From JAOABC01 sp041287495 (GTDB lineage Bacteria > Aquificota > Aquificia > Aquificales > Hydrogenothermaceae): 64,000 nucleotides of DNA. Shown piece by piece: positions 1 through 8,999 of this stretch; within the stretch, counting starts at the first letter, position 1, and each line of letters begins with the position of its first letter. Below the pieces are notes generated by a model. The model had not been told where the DNA came from. It saw nothing but the letters and a program-made list of their open reading frames with translations, and did no database searches. The stretch spans positions 50,747 to 114,746 of the forward strand of contig JBEULE010000016.1 of NCBI GenBank assembly GCA_041287495.1. Direction: 5' to 3'. The translations under genes and the position numbers were made by a program.

Positions 1-6
1 CTTCAT
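1..6 (-). CDS. start of a divergent gene that runs off the left edge
   Basis: Only the first two codons (Met-Lys) of a leftward gene lie in the window. A GGAGG ribosome binding site sits about 6-7 bases upstream of the ATG, and a good promoter lies further upstream at 39-67. The product cannot be identified from two codons. Confidence 0.5.
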
Positions 7-38
7 AGCTAACCTCCATATGTTAAATATATGTTTAT

Positions 39-67
39 ATTTTAACTTGATTTAACGTTAAAGTCAA
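39..67 (-). promoter_or_regulatory. sigma-70-type promoter of the leftward gene, with a palindrome in its spacer
   Basis: Read on the minus strand, TTGACT at 62-67 and TAAAAT at 39-44 are separated by exactly 17 bases. The spacer contains the perfect 12-base palindrome TTTAACGTTAAA (51-62), flanked by CTTGA and TCAAG, so a dimeric repressor bound here would cover the promoter. That the palindrome is an operator is inference. Confidence 0.5.
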
Positions 68-168
68 GTAAAATTTTATCATAAAATTTTTAAATTTTCA
101 AAATAACATTTAATGGTATAAAATAATGCAAAGGAATTTGCAAATTTGAATTGAAACGGAGGTATTTT

Positions 169-1338
169 ATGAGAAAGTTTTTATATCTAACTTTGTTAAT
201 TTCTTCAATATCAAATGCTGAAACTTTTGAAGAAATTCTGCAAAAAGCTTACGAAAGCAATACTATAAAAGCTAAAGAGTATGAAGTTAGGTCTTTTGAG
301 GGGGATATAATAAAGGCAAGGGCTTTTGCTAACCCAAATGTTTATACAGAGTTTGGAAAATTGATTAGCAGAGGAAAGTCCTATGCAACATTGACAGAAC
401 TATCTTTAACTCAACCTCTATATTTATACGGACTTAGAAAGTATAAAACTCAAGAAGCTATAAACATGTATAACTCTGCAAAATACGGTTTTGATTTATT
501 CAAGAGAGAGTTTACGGCAGAAATTTACTACCAATTTTACGAAGCTCTATATCAAAAGGAACTTTTAGATATAGCTTCAAAGGAATTGACTTTTTCCGAA
601 GAGATTTACAACTTTGTTAAAAAAACATACCAACTTGGAGAAATAAGTAAAGTAGACCTTTTGAGGTCAGAAAAAGATTACAACCTTGCAAAAATTAATC
701 TTGAAAAACAGAAACTTCTTTACAAACAAAGTTTAGAAAAACTTTCCGCAACTATAGGTTATCCTGTTAAAGATGTTGAAGGAGAATTTCAAAAGATAGG
801 AGATATTAAAGAGATAGATATATCTGAACTTCCACAGATTAAAATATATAGAGAGAATATGTCTGCCTTGGAAAATCAGGAAAATTACTACAAATCCTTG
901 GCAAAGCCTCAATTTTCAATAGGGTTTAAAATTAAAGAAGCTTCTAACAGCAACTATGAAGCTGGATTTTTTCTATCAGTTGAACTTCCTATTTTCTACA
1001 GATACTCAGGAGAGATAATATCAGCAAGGAATAGAAAGGCTTACTTTGAAAATCTTTCAAAATATACACAGGATAGTTTAAAGATAAAACTTGAATCTAT
1101 TATGAAAACAGACCAGATTTTAAGACAGCAACTTAAAGAAGTTGATGAGAATGTAATTCCAACACTTGACCAACAGTTACAACTTGCAAATAAAAGCTAC
1201 AAACTTAAAGTAATAACTCTTTTTGAACTTACAAATATTAAAAATGACTACTTCCAAAGTATGAGATACAGAGCAGAGATTTTAAACCAAATTCATAAAA
1301 ACTTCTCAGAATATTTAAGGATAGGAGGTAAATTATAA
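169..1338 (+). CDS. TolC-family outer membrane efflux protein
   Basis: This 389-residue protein begins with a signal peptide of about 17 residues ending in SNA. The rest is long, heptad-like helical sequence with the two-fold repeat typical of the outer membrane efflux protein (OEP/TolC) family, which forms the trimeric outer-membrane channel of tripartite pumps. The ATG at 169 is chosen over an in-frame TTG at 151 because a GGAGG site (159-163) sits six bases ahead of it and because the signal peptide starts there. No adaptor or pump gene is adjacent. The nearest partner in the window is the CusBA-like operon at 41-45 kb, which lacks its own channel, so pairing is possible but unproven. A TATAAA box at 117-122 may be its -10. 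Confidence 0.85.
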   Translation: MRKFLYLTLLISSISNAETFEEILQKAYESNTIKAKEYEVRSFEGDIIKARAFANPNVYTEFGKLISRGKSYATLTELSLTQPLYLYGLRKYKTQEAINMYNSAKYGFDLFKREFTAEIYYQFYEALYQKELLDIASKELTFSEEIYNFVKKTYQLGEISKVDLLRSEKDYNLAKINLEKQKLLYKQSLEKLSATIGYPVKDVEGEFQKIGDIKEIDISELPQIKIYRENMSALENQENYYKSLAKPQFSIGFKIKEASNSNYEAGFFLSVELPIFYRYSGEIISARNRKAYFENLSKYTQDSLKIKLESIMKTDQILRQQLKEVDENVIPTLDQQLQLANKSYKLKVITLFELTNIKNDYFQSMRYRAEILNQIHKNFSEYLRIGGKL

Positions 1339-1413
1339 AAGTGGTTAAAAATCATACAATTTAAATTTAAGGTGTTTAAAATATGTTAAAAAAGTGATAG
1401 AGGAGTTAACAGA

Positions 1414-2124
1414 TTGATTGTTAAAATTAGAAGAGGAAAAGACATCCAATCTTACACTGTGGATAACATTGATAAAAGAACAACAATACTTGAAGTTTTA
1501 GATTACATAAAATTTAATAACGATCCAACATTATCTTACCGGGTTCAGTGTAGAGCTTCTATATGTGGAACCTGTGCTGTAAAAGTAAATGGAAATACTG
1601 CTTTAGCTTGTAAAACAAAAGCTCTGGATATAGCTAACAACGATGAGATACTAATAGAACCTGTAGGAAACTTGCCTATTATAAAAGATTTAGTTGTAGA
1701 TCATGGTGAGTTTTTAGATAAATTAAAACAGGCAAAAAGTTGGTTTGTCCCAAAAGAACCATTAGAAAAGGTTTTTCCGGAAGAGATATCTACTTACGAT
1801 AGGGAAACTGACTGTATTCTCTGCGGTATATGTTACAGCGTATGCCCGGTATTTCAAAATGATAAAAATTTTGGTGGTCCGATAAACTTTGTAAAGATTT
1901 TCAGATTCTGGAAAGACAAAAATGATGCTTTAGGTGATGAGAGAATAGAGATAGCAAAGTTAAATAACATAACTTCATGTATCCATTGTAAATACTGCAC
2001 ACTGTCCTGTCCTAAACAGATTCCTGTAGAGGCAGACATACTTCAGCTTGAGTTTTATGGAAAACAGAAAGGGATAATACAACAAAACCAGCAGATAAAT
2101 AACCTCTTCGGATTTGGCTTTTAA
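1414..2124 (+). CDS. succinate dehydrogenase/fumarate reductase iron-sulfur subunit
   Basis: The 236-residue protein transfers electrons between the flavoprotein and the membrane or CCG subunits of SDH/FRD, a step of the (reverse) TCA cycle. An N-terminal plant-type [2Fe-2S] domain has Cys46, 51, 54 and 66. The C-terminal ferredoxin-like domain has CILCGICYSVCP (Cys134, 137, 140, 144) and CIHCKYCTLSCP (Cys189, 192, 195, 199). Classical SdhB has three Cys in the second group and a [3Fe-4S] centre; the extra Cys192 predicts a second [4Fe-4S], as in SdhE-type SDH and thiol:fumarate reductase. The start is TTG, with GAGGAG (1400-1405) eight bases upstream. No sdhA is adjacent. The gene converges on the next one with a 4-base overlap. 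Confidence 0.9.
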   Translation: MIVKIRRGKDIQSYTVDNIDKRTTILEVLDYIKFNNDPTLSYRVQCRASICGTCAVKVNGNTALACKTKALDIANNDEILIEPVGNLPIIKDLVVDHGEFLDKLKQAKSWFVPKEPLEKVFPEEISTYDRETDCILCGICYSVCPVFQNDKNFGGPINFVKIFRFWKDKNDALGDERIEIAKLNNITSCIHCKYCTLSCPKQIPVEADILQLEFYGKQKGIIQQNQQINNLFGFGF

Positions 2125-3182
2125 GAAATGTTATATCTATCTTTATAAAGCTGTATAAATGTATTTAAAAGGGCAATAACAACTGGAGCAAAAAATATAC
2201 CTAAGAAACCAAAGAAGTTAATACCACCTATAATCGCAAAAAACAGAATCATAGGATGTATATCAACCTTACTCCCTACGACTATAGGTCTTATTATGTT
2301 ATCGATCAGACTTATAACAAAAGTCCCGTAAATAAAAAATATGATACCTGCTACCAAACTTTTAGAGGTTAATATATATATTGCAACAGGAACCCAAACC
2401 AAAGAAGCTCCACCAAACGGTATAAAAGCAGCTAAGAATGTTAAAAAGGCAAGTAAAAGAGCATAATCAACACCGATAACAACAAAACCTAAAAAAGCCA
2501 AGAAAGATTGAGCTAATGCTACAAATACAGAACCAAGTATTACACCTTGAATGGCAAGATAAGATGTAGAAAAGAGAAAATCTTTTTCTCTTTCATCAAG
2601 AGGTATTATTGAGTAAACATATCTATACAGTTTTTCCCCATCTTTAAATAAGAAAAATATAGTAATAGCCATAATAAATATCGCTACTATAAAGATTAAT
2701 GTATTTGTTGCAAAAACTTTCGCTTTATCAAAAATAAATCCGGAGAATCCTTTTATATATTTAACGATAGATTCATAAGCTTGACTATCTAGATTGTTGT
2801 AGAATTTATCATAAAGTTTTAGATAGATGTTGTATAAAAAAGGATACTCTTTTAGCTTTTCAACTATCTTAGAGGGATCTGAAATATATCCGGAAACCGT
2901 AGGATAAAACTCTATAATCTCTTTTGTCAAAAAAGATACTATAATGGCTATAGGCATAATTATAACTGCCATAATCATCAAAGTACTGAGTAAAGAAGTA
3001 AAAACAGGCTTCTTAATCTTTTTCAGAAGAAATCTGTGGACAGGATAAAATATAAGAACCAATATTATAGAGGATGATATCAACGTTAAAAATGGTTCAA
3101 ATATCTTATAACTTAAAAATAAAAAGAAAAGAAAGGAAATGACAAAAAATACATTTCCTAACTTTTGATAATCACTAAACAA
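2121..3182 (-). CDS. AI-2E transporter family (PerM/YdiK) membrane protein
   Basis: This 353-residue polytopic protein has paired N-terminal membrane helices, a soluble segment around residues 95-145, and a C-terminal helix bundle containing the family's PFGG-like stretch. The family covers putative autoinducer exporters and Na+/H+ or permease proteins of uncertain substrate. The start is a TTG preceded by an AAAGGAG site that lies inside the end of the small upstream gene, so the two are probably translationally coupled. The substrate cannot be told from sequence. Confidence 0.8.
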   Translation of the reverse strand: MFSDYQKLGNVFFVISFLFFLFLSYKIFEPFLTLISSSIILVLIFYPVHRFLLKKIKKPVFTSLLSTLMIMAVIIMPIAIIVSFLTKEIIEFYPTVSGYISDPSKIVEKLKEYPFLYNIYLKLYDKFYNNLDSQAYESIVKYIKGFSGFIFDKAKVFATNTLIFIVAIFIMAITIFFLFKDGEKLYRYVYSIIPLDEREKDFLFSTSYLAIQGVILGSVFVALAQSFLAFLGFVVIGVDYALLLAFLTFLAAFIPFGGASLVWVPVAIYILTSKSLVAGIIFFIYGTFVISLIDNIIRPIVVGSKVDIHPMILFFAIIGGINFFGFLGIFFAPVVIALLNTFIQLYKDRYNIS

Positions 3183-3188
3183 TGTTTA

Positions 3189-3287
3189 TTACTCTTCTCC
3201 TTTCTTTAACGCTCCACCTATAAATACAATGATACCTGTTAAAATAGTAAAAGCAGTCATGATGATAAACGCTAACCAAGCTTCCAT
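3189..3287 (-). CDS. 32-residue single-span membrane peptide
   Basis: A short ORF too small for ordinary gene calling starts with ATG at 3287, behind a near-perfect GGAGGTG ribosome binding site six or so bases upstream, and ends in a TAA-TAA pair. The peptide begins MEAWLAF, has one continuous hydrophobic stretch of about 20 residues, and ends with the charged tail LKKGEE. It sits 18 bases after the epimerase gene and 6 bases before the AI-2E permease start, so it is placed like a genuine operon member. Size and topology recall small accessory subunits of transporters or oxidases (for example MetS- or CydX-like peptides), but I recognise no family. The function is unknown. Confidence 0.6.
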   Translation of the reverse strand: MEAWLAFIIMTAFTILTGIIVFIGGALKKGEE

Positions 3288-3305
3288 GTTATACACCTCC
3301 ATAAA

Positions 3306-4244
3306 TTAAAATATCTTCTGCTTGAAATAATGTATAGTATTTTCTAACCCTTTGTCAAGTGAAATCTTTGGTTCCCAGTTTAAAAGACTTTTTGCTTTTG
3401 ATATATCAGGACATCTTTTTACCGGATCATCTTCCGGTTTTTCTCGAAATACTATTTTAGATTTACTACCTGTCTTATTTAGTATTATCTGGGCAAGTTG
3501 ATAGATTGTTATCTCTTCTGGATTTCCAAGGTTTATAACCTCTCCATCTAAACCATCCTTAACAGAGGCTAAGAATATACCTTCGACTAAATCTGATATA
3601 TAACAGAAACTTCTTGTCTGATTTCCATCTCCATACACAGTTATATCTTCCCCTTTAAGAGCCTGATAGATAAAATTAGGGACAACCCTTCCATCGTTTA
3701 AACGCATTCTTTCACCATAAGTATTAAAAATACGTAATATCCTCGTATCTATACCGTGTTCTCTATGGTAAGCCATCGTCATAGATTCTGAAAATCTTTT
3801 AGCTTCATCGTAAACAGACCTTATACCTACAGGATTTACATTTCCCCAGTAATCTTCCCTTTGAGGATGAACCTGAGGGTCTCCGTAAACTTCAGAAGTG
3901 GAAGCAAAAACATACCTTGCTTTTTTTACCTTTGCAAGACCAAGTGTGTTAAGGGTTCCAAGAGAATTTACTTTCATAGTTTGAATTGGATATTTTATAT
4001 AGTCAACAGGACTTGCAGGACAGGCAAAATGTAAGACTATATCTATATCATCAGCTATATATATAAAGTTAACTACATTGTAATGTATAAATTTGAAATT
4101 TTTATTTCCAAAGAGATGGGCTATATTATCAGGACTTCCTGTTAAAAAGTTATCTAAACCAATAACATAAAAACCTTCCTTTATAAATTTATCCGCAAGA
4201 TGACTACCTATAAATCCAGCTACACCTGTTATAAGAACCTTCAA
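3306..4244 (-). CDS. UDP-glucuronate decarboxylase-like NAD-dependent epimerase/dehydratase
   Basis: This 312-residue extended short-chain dehydrogenase has the N-terminal NAD-binding motif GVAGFIGSH (residues 7-15) and the catalytic YxxxK (SVYDEAKR). The segments around HFACPASPVDY, the NTYGERM stretch and FCYISDLVEG closely follow UDP-xylose synthase, which converts UDP-glucuronate to UDP-xylose for surface polysaccharide. Other nucleotide-sugar epimerases remain possible. It lies one base downstream of the aldolase gene and is clearly in its operon. Confidence 0.8.
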   Translation of the reverse strand: MKVLITGVAGFIGSHLADKFIKEGFYVIGLDNFLTGSPDNIAHLFGNKNFKFIHYNVVNFIYIADDIDIVLHFACPASPVDYIKYPIQTMKVNSLGTLNTLGLAKVKKARYVFASTSEVYGDPQVHPQREDYWGNVNPVGIRSVYDEAKRFSESMTMAYHREHGIDTRILRIFNTYGERMRLNDGRVVPNFIYQALKGEDITVYGDGNQTRSFCYISDLVEGIFLASVKDGLDGEVINLGNPEEITIYQLAQIILNKTGSKSKIVFREKPEDDPVKRCPDISKAKSLLNWEPKISLDKGLENTIHYFKQKIF

Positions 4245-4245
4245 T

Positions 4246-5046
4246 CTATCTACTCAGAAGTTTTATTGCTTCTTCAACAGTTATCTTCTCATGGACTATC
4301 TTTGAAAGAACAGAAGTTATAAGAGATACATCTCTATGCTGGAATATGTTTCTTCCAATCGAAAGTCCGGCACATCCTGCTACAACGGTAGCATCATATA
4401 CCATTTTCAGTAAAGCTTCATCAGAATCTACCTTTGGACCACCGGCTATAACTACTGGAACAGGACAACCTTCTACAACCTTCGAAAAACTTTCCGGGTC
4501 ACCTGTATATGGGACTTTCACTATATCAGCTCCAAGTTCAGCAGCTACTCTTGCTATATGGGCTATAGCTTTTGGATCATAGGGATTCTTAACTTCCGGA
4601 CCTCTGTAATACATCATTGCAAGAAGTGGCATCTGCCACTCTAAACATTTCTTAGATACCTCTCCAAAATCCTTAAGCATCTGTTTCTCATCTTCTGCAC
4701 CTATATTAACATGTATAGATACTCCATCTGCACCAAGTTTTAAAGCTTCTTCAACAGTACAAACTAAAACTTTATCATTTTTTCTCAGAGATAGGTCTGT
4801 AGATGCAGACATATGGACTATGAGACCTAAATCTTTACCTTTACCTCTATGTCCGGCTTCTACCATACCTTTATGTAAAATAATTGCATTAGCTCCACCT
4901 TCTGCTATCTTTTGTATAGTTTCTTTTAAATTAACTATACCTTCCATAGGTCCGGAAGATACACCATGATCCATAGGAACTAAAACAGTTTTCCCAGTAT
5001 CCCTATTTATAAGTCTCTCTAACCTAACTCTCTTCCCAATAGACAT
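4246..5046 (-). CDS. class I aldolase of the DhnA/archaeal FBP aldolase family
   Basis: The 266-residue TIM-barrel protein has the family's N-terminal PMDHGVSSGP phosphate-site motif, the Schiff-base lysine in VKVPYTGDPESF, and the glycine-rich VVIAGGPK and GLSIGRNIFQ phosphate-binding loops. The family includes archaeal-type fructose-bisphosphate aldolase and ADTH synthase of the alternative shikimate entry. Motifs visible here do not separate the two reliably. In an autotroph a gluconeogenic FBP aldolase is the simpler reading. It heads a run ending at the AI-2E permease and follows the LapA-like gene. Confidence 0.75.
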   Translation of the reverse strand: MSIGKRVRLERLINRDTGKTVLVPMDHGVSSGPMEGIVNLKETIQKIAEGGANAIILHKGMVEAGHRGKGKDLGLIVHMSASTDLSLRKNDKVLVCTVEEALKLGADGVSIHVNIGAEDEKQMLKDFGEVSKKCLEWQMPLLAMMYYRGPEVKNPYDPKAIAHIARVAAELGADIVKVPYTGDPESFSKVVEGCPVPVVIAGGPKVDSDEALLKMVYDATVVAGCAGLSIGRNIFQHRDVSLITSVLSKIVHEKITVEEAIKLLSR

Positions 5047-5078
5047 TTCAACCTCCGAAAAATTATTAAAGACTATTA

Positions 5079-5411
5079 TTATATATTACTTTTCTCGATA
5101 GATTCTTCGGTTTTTAGAGTGTTTTTATTTTGAGATTTTTTAACTATATCAAGCTCTTGCTGACAATCTTTCAACTGCTTTGAGAGTTTACTATTTTCTA
5201 TTTTAAACCTTATCCAATCTCCAATTGTTAAAATGATAGCTAAAATAGAACCGATTATAACACTAAAAATAATAACTATTGAAAGAGGCATAGGAACTGT
5301 TTGATATCCCGGAAGTAAATTTACAGTTACCGTCGTGTTATTCATAGCAACAAAGTAAGCAACTATAAGAAGTATAAAAAGCCAAATTATAAGCCTTAAT
5401 TTACTCAACAT
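5079..5411 (-). CDS. LapA-domain (DUF1049) membrane protein
   Basis: This 110-residue protein has two membrane helices separated by the short LLPGYQTVPMPLS loop, followed by a coiled-coil tail (about residues 70-100). That is the standard layout of LapA/YciS family proteins, which in E. coli help assemble or regulate lipopolysaccharide. The start overlaps the end of the HIT gene by 11 bases. Confidence 0.75.
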   Translation of the reverse strand: MLSKLRLIIWLFILLIVAYFVAMNNTTVTVNLLPGYQTVPMPLSIVIIFSVIIGSILAIILTIGDWIRFKIENSKLSKQLKDCQQELDIVKKSQNKNTLKTEESIEKSNI

Positions 5412-5889
5412 CTTTAAGTCTTTCCTTTAATTTTAGGTATGTCTCTTTTAAATCATAAGAGATTATTCTTGTTTCTCCTAAAACCGGCATAAAATTTGTA
5501 TCTCCATTCCATCTAGGAACTATATGGTTGTGGATATGGGTTTCAAGACCTGCTCCGGCTGATTTTCCAAGATTATAACCAATATTAAATCCATCCGGTT
5601 TTAATACTATCTTTAAAAGTTTTACCATCTTCTGACTGATAACTGATATCTCACAAAGAGTTTCACTGTCAAGCTGAGTAAAATCTCCTATATGTTGATT
5701 TGGACAGACCATAAGATGTCCGGCATTGTATGGATAGAGATTTAGAATAACAAATACATTTTTTCCTCTGTATAAAATAAGATTTTTTTCATCATCTTTC
5801 TCTTCAAAGGCTTTACATAAAAAACAGCCTTCTGACTTTTCAAGTCCATCTATATACTGACTTCTCCAAGGAGAGTATAATCTTTCCAT
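5401..5889 (-). CDS. HIT-family nucleotide hydrolase/phosphorylase
   Basis: The 162-residue protein carries the histidine triad HxHxH in ETHIHNHIVPRW, with the N-terminal CFLC zinc-type cysteine pair and the GHLMVCP segment typical of the Ap4A phosphorylase-like branch. It acts on dinucleoside polyphosphates or nucleotide adducts, probably in the cytoplasm. The ATG is preceded by a GGGGG-rich site. It is the first gene of the leftward run and diverges from hemH. Confidence 0.85.
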   Translation of the reverse strand: MERLYSPWRSQYIDGLEKSEGCFLCKAFEEKDDEKNLILYRGKNVFVILNLYPYNAGHLMVCPNQHIGDFTQLDSETLCEISVISQKMVKLLKIVLKPDGFNIGYNLGKSAGAGLETHIHNHIVPRWNGDTNFMPVLGETRIISYDLKETYLKLKERLKDVE

Positions 5890-6028
5890 TTTAAACCCCC
5901 TTTTATATAACTGTTAAAATTTTACTATAAATTCAAAAAATAGTTTATTAAAAATATGTTAAAAAATATGTAAACAGTTTAGAATTTTTGGTATATTTAT
6001 TTCTTATATTGTTGATAGAGGTTATAAT

Positions 6029-7027
6029 TTGAAAAAGATAGGAGTTGTCCTTGTAAATATGGGTGGTCCAGACAGCTTAGAAGCTATACAGCCTTTTTTA
6101 TACAACCTTTTTTCAGACCATGATATTATTCAGATACCAAAACCAATACAAAAACCTGTTGCCTATCTAATATCAAAGATAAGGTCTAAAAAAACAAGGA
6201 AATACTATGAGATTATGGGAGGTAAATCACCACAGAAAGAGCAAACTTTAGCTCAAGCAAAAGCTCTACAAGAAGCTTTAGGTGATAGATTTAAAGTTGT
6301 TGTAGCTATGAGGTACTGGCATCCTTTCACAGAGGAAGCATTAGAAGAACTTTTTAAAGAAAACATAGAAAAGATTATACTTTTACCTCTTTATCCTCAA
6401 TATAGTAGGACAACTACCGGCTCTTCCTTTAATGAGTTTGATAGAAAAGTAAGGAGATATATAAAATCTGGTAAATTTACTGTTTTATCTACCTTAAAAG
6501 GGCAGGATAACCCTTACTACTACTCTTCAAACATTCCGATAGTAAAGATTAACTGCTACTATAACGACACTAATTATATAAAAGCTATGGTCAATAATAT
6601 AAAAGAAAATCTACCTAACTATAAGGATTATTTTTTCCTGTTTTCAGCTCATAGTCTTCCACAGAAGATAATTGAAAGTGGAGACCCTTATAAAAAGCAG
6701 ACAGAGGAAAGTATCAGACTTATAATGGAACATTTCCCTAATGTTAACTACAAACTCTCATACCAAAGTAAAGTTGGTCCGGTTAAATGGTTAGAACCTT
6801 TCACAGATGAGACTATACAGAAACTTGCAAAAGAAGGTATTAAAAAATTAGCAGTAATACCTATATCTTTTGTATCTGAACATTCAGAAACTTTGTACGA
6901 ACTTGATTATCTATACGGAAGTATGGCTAAAGATTTAGGTATAGAAAGTTATGTAAGAATACCTACTTTAAAAACTCATCCTCTATTTATAGATACCCTA
7001 AAAAATTTGGTAGTTAAATATCTTTAG
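6029..7027 (+). CDS. hemH: ferrochelatase
   Basis: This 332-residue enzyme inserts Fe2+ into protoporphyrin IX (or coproporphyrin III) in the last stage of haem synthesis. It opens with VVLVNMGGPDS, and the catalytic histidine lies in FSAHSLPQK; the acidic metal-path residues fall in SFVSEHSETLYELD. Length matches the bacterial family. The start is TTG with an AGAGGT site about seven bases upstream. It converges with priA, overlapping by 14 bases. Confidence 0.93.
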   Translation: MKKIGVVLVNMGGPDSLEAIQPFLYNLFSDHDIIQIPKPIQKPVAYLISKIRSKKTRKYYEIMGGKSPQKEQTLAQAKALQEALGDRFKVVVAMRYWHPFTEEALEELFKENIEKIILLPLYPQYSRTTTGSSFNEFDRKVRRYIKSGKFTVLSTLKGQDNPYYYSSNIPIVKINCYYNDTNYIKAMVNNIKENLPNYKDYFFLFSAHSLPQKIIESGDPYKKQTEESIRLIMEHFPNVNYKLSYQSKVGPVKWLEPFTDETIQKLAKEGIKKLAVIPISFVSEHSETLYELDYLYGSMAKDLGIESYVRIPTLKTHPLFIDTLKNLVVKYL

Positions 7028-8996
7028 TATTTACATCTATTGATATCTTTGCTTTTTGGCTAAAAGTTTCATAAAGTTTTTTTAACACATCTTTTTTATC
7101 TGTGTTAAGGATAACTTTAAAGTATTTACCTGAATATATTTGAAAAACAATTTCTTCGTTGGAAAAATTCTCAATTAAGAACTGTTTTAAGCTTTGAGAG
7201 TAATCTTTTCTCTTGAAGAAGGCTTCTACTTTTGTAAGTTTTACAGCTGGTGGATATTTATATTTTCTTCTAAATTCAATTTCATATCTATATATATCCT
7301 CAATATGTCCTTTACCTTGTAAAATCTGAAACACTGGTTCTTTATCATCTATATTAGAAAATAGTATATATCTATCTTTTACATAAAAAGCAGGTATAAA
7401 AACTGCCCTATAAAACTTTTCATTTGCTCTGTAATCTTCAACTGTCTTGAGAAAATCCGGATAAAGATTAACAACTACATCAAATTTTTTAAGGATAAAC
7501 TTTGATTCTAATGTAGATATAACTTTAACTGGAGTGTCTATATCATCTTCCAATAGAGATACATTAACCGACAACCTTTTCTCTAACTCTTCCAAAACTC
7601 TATAACTTCCAAAACCTTCTTCTTTTAAGATATTATCACAGTCAGGACATCTTTTTGAGTAAGGAATGACTTTATTACACTCTGGACATTTTAATACCTT
7701 CCTACCTTTTTTAACAACAACCTTAAGTGGTACCTGACATCTATCACATAACCACTCAAACCCACATCTCTTACAGTGAACAAAAGAAGCCAAATAAGAT
7801 TTATTTACTACTATCAGACTACTTTCGTAATTTTTAACTATACTTATCAGTTTTTCAATTGATTTTCTTAATCCTTTAAAAGGATAGATTTCTAATTTAA
7901 ACTTTGGAATATCTGCTTTCTTGATTATTTTAGCTTTCTTAGAATTTAACAGTATAAAATTTTCTAAGGAAGATAAAGTATCTGCAAATACTACCGGAAT
8001 ATTTTTATACTTATGTATAAGATAAGACACTCTCTTTACATCAAACTTTGGTGTCTGTAAAGATTTATAACTTTCAGAACTTTCATACTCAACAATTAGT
8101 AAAGATAAATTTTTTATCGGAAGAAGTAAAGAAGATAAAGTGCCTATAACTATACATGGTTTTTCTCTTATACTTTGGAATATCTTAAACTGTTTATTTT
8201 CAGAAATTCCATCATTATAGATATAAACATCTTTAAAGTATTTTGATATGTAGTCATAAAATTTAACTCCTGCATGTATCGAAGGGAAAACTATCAACAC
8301 ACTTTTTGAGTTTTTAATATATTCGTAAAAAAGTTTCAGATAGTATTTAACTCTTAAATCAAACGACAGATTAGACAAAATATATAATCTATTATCTAAT
8401 TCTTTTTCTTTTTCTGATAAAAACATCTCTACTTTTTGGTTTGGATTCTTAACTGCTGTTTTTATACTTACATCAATTGGCACTAAAATACCTTTTTTTA
8501 TCAAAGATAAAATAGTTTGCTTTTTAATTGAATACTCTAAAATCTCTTTGTAAGAAAGTTCTGACTTTTTATTGAAAAGTTCAATTAATCTCTTCTGTGT
8601 ATCTGTAAGTTTAACAGCTTCCAAATTTTCATGATTTAAAGTAAAAACTTTTCCTACGATATCATCTATAAATTTACCTTTAAGTTTATTAGGCAGAAAA
8701 TAGTAAGCTGTTATTCCTATAGGTGATATATAGTATTCGGATATACTTTTAATTATCTTTATACCTTGATTATCAAAAACCTGAAAGTCATCTATCTCTA
8801 TAACATCTTTTATTTGGCTTTCATCTAAATAATCTGGTTTTGATGGAGAAACATCAACAACTATACCATAGTATTTAAGCATATTTAAGGGAACTAAAAC
8901 CCTTCTTCCTATAACAGAATCAGGATTAATATCTAAGTCAAGTTTATAAATAAAAGTTTGGTAAAGACTTATAGGTAGAGCAACATCAACATACAA
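7014..8996 (-). CDS. priA: PriA-like primosomal protein lacking helicase motifs
   Basis: The 660-residue protein has the PriA layout: an N-terminal DNA 3'-end binding domain, then the degenerate ATPase lobes, and an intact zinc module with eight cysteines (Cys408, 411, 417, 420, 437, 440, 450, 453). The Walker A loop expected near residues 205-225 is absent, with no GxGKT anywhere. The DEEH box is replaced by VEYESS (302-307), GSATPS by FADTLS, and the C-lobe motif is STLESK (494-499) instead of GTQM. The zinc module and C-terminal fold remain recognisable, so this is a paralogous or reduced PriA that probably loads primosome proteins without unwinding. Actinobacterial PriA is known to lack these motifs too. 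Confidence 0.8.
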   Translation of the reverse strand: MYVDVALPISLYQTFIYKLDLDINPDSVIGRRVLVPLNMLKYYGIVVDVSPSKPDYLDESQIKDVIEIDDFQVFDNQGIKIIKSISEYYISPIGITAYYFLPNKLKGKFIDDIVGKVFTLNHENLEAVKLTDTQKRLIELFNKKSELSYKEILEYSIKKQTILSLIKKGILVPIDVSIKTAVKNPNQKVEMFLSEKEKELDNRLYILSNLSFDLRVKYYLKLFYEYIKNSKSVLIVFPSIHAGVKFYDYISKYFKDVYIYNDGISENKQFKIFQSIREKPCIVIGTLSSLLLPIKNLSLLIVEYESSESYKSLQTPKFDVKRVSYLIHKYKNIPVVFADTLSSLENFILLNSKKAKIIKKADIPKFKLEIYPFKGLRKSIEKLISIVKNYESSLIVVNKSYLASFVHCKRCGFEWLCDRCQVPLKVVVKKGRKVLKCPECNKVIPYSKRCPDCDNILKEEGFGSYRVLEELEKRLSVNVSLLEDDIDTPVKVISTLESKFILKKFDVVVNLYPDFLKTVEDYRANEKFYRAVFIPAFYVKDRYILFSNIDDKEPVFQILQGKGHIEDIYRYEIEFRRKYKYPPAVKLTKVEAFFKRKDYSQSLKQFLIENFSNEEIVFQIYSGKYFKVILNTDKKDVLKKLYETFSQKAKISIDVNTKDI

Positions 8997-8999
8997 TAT

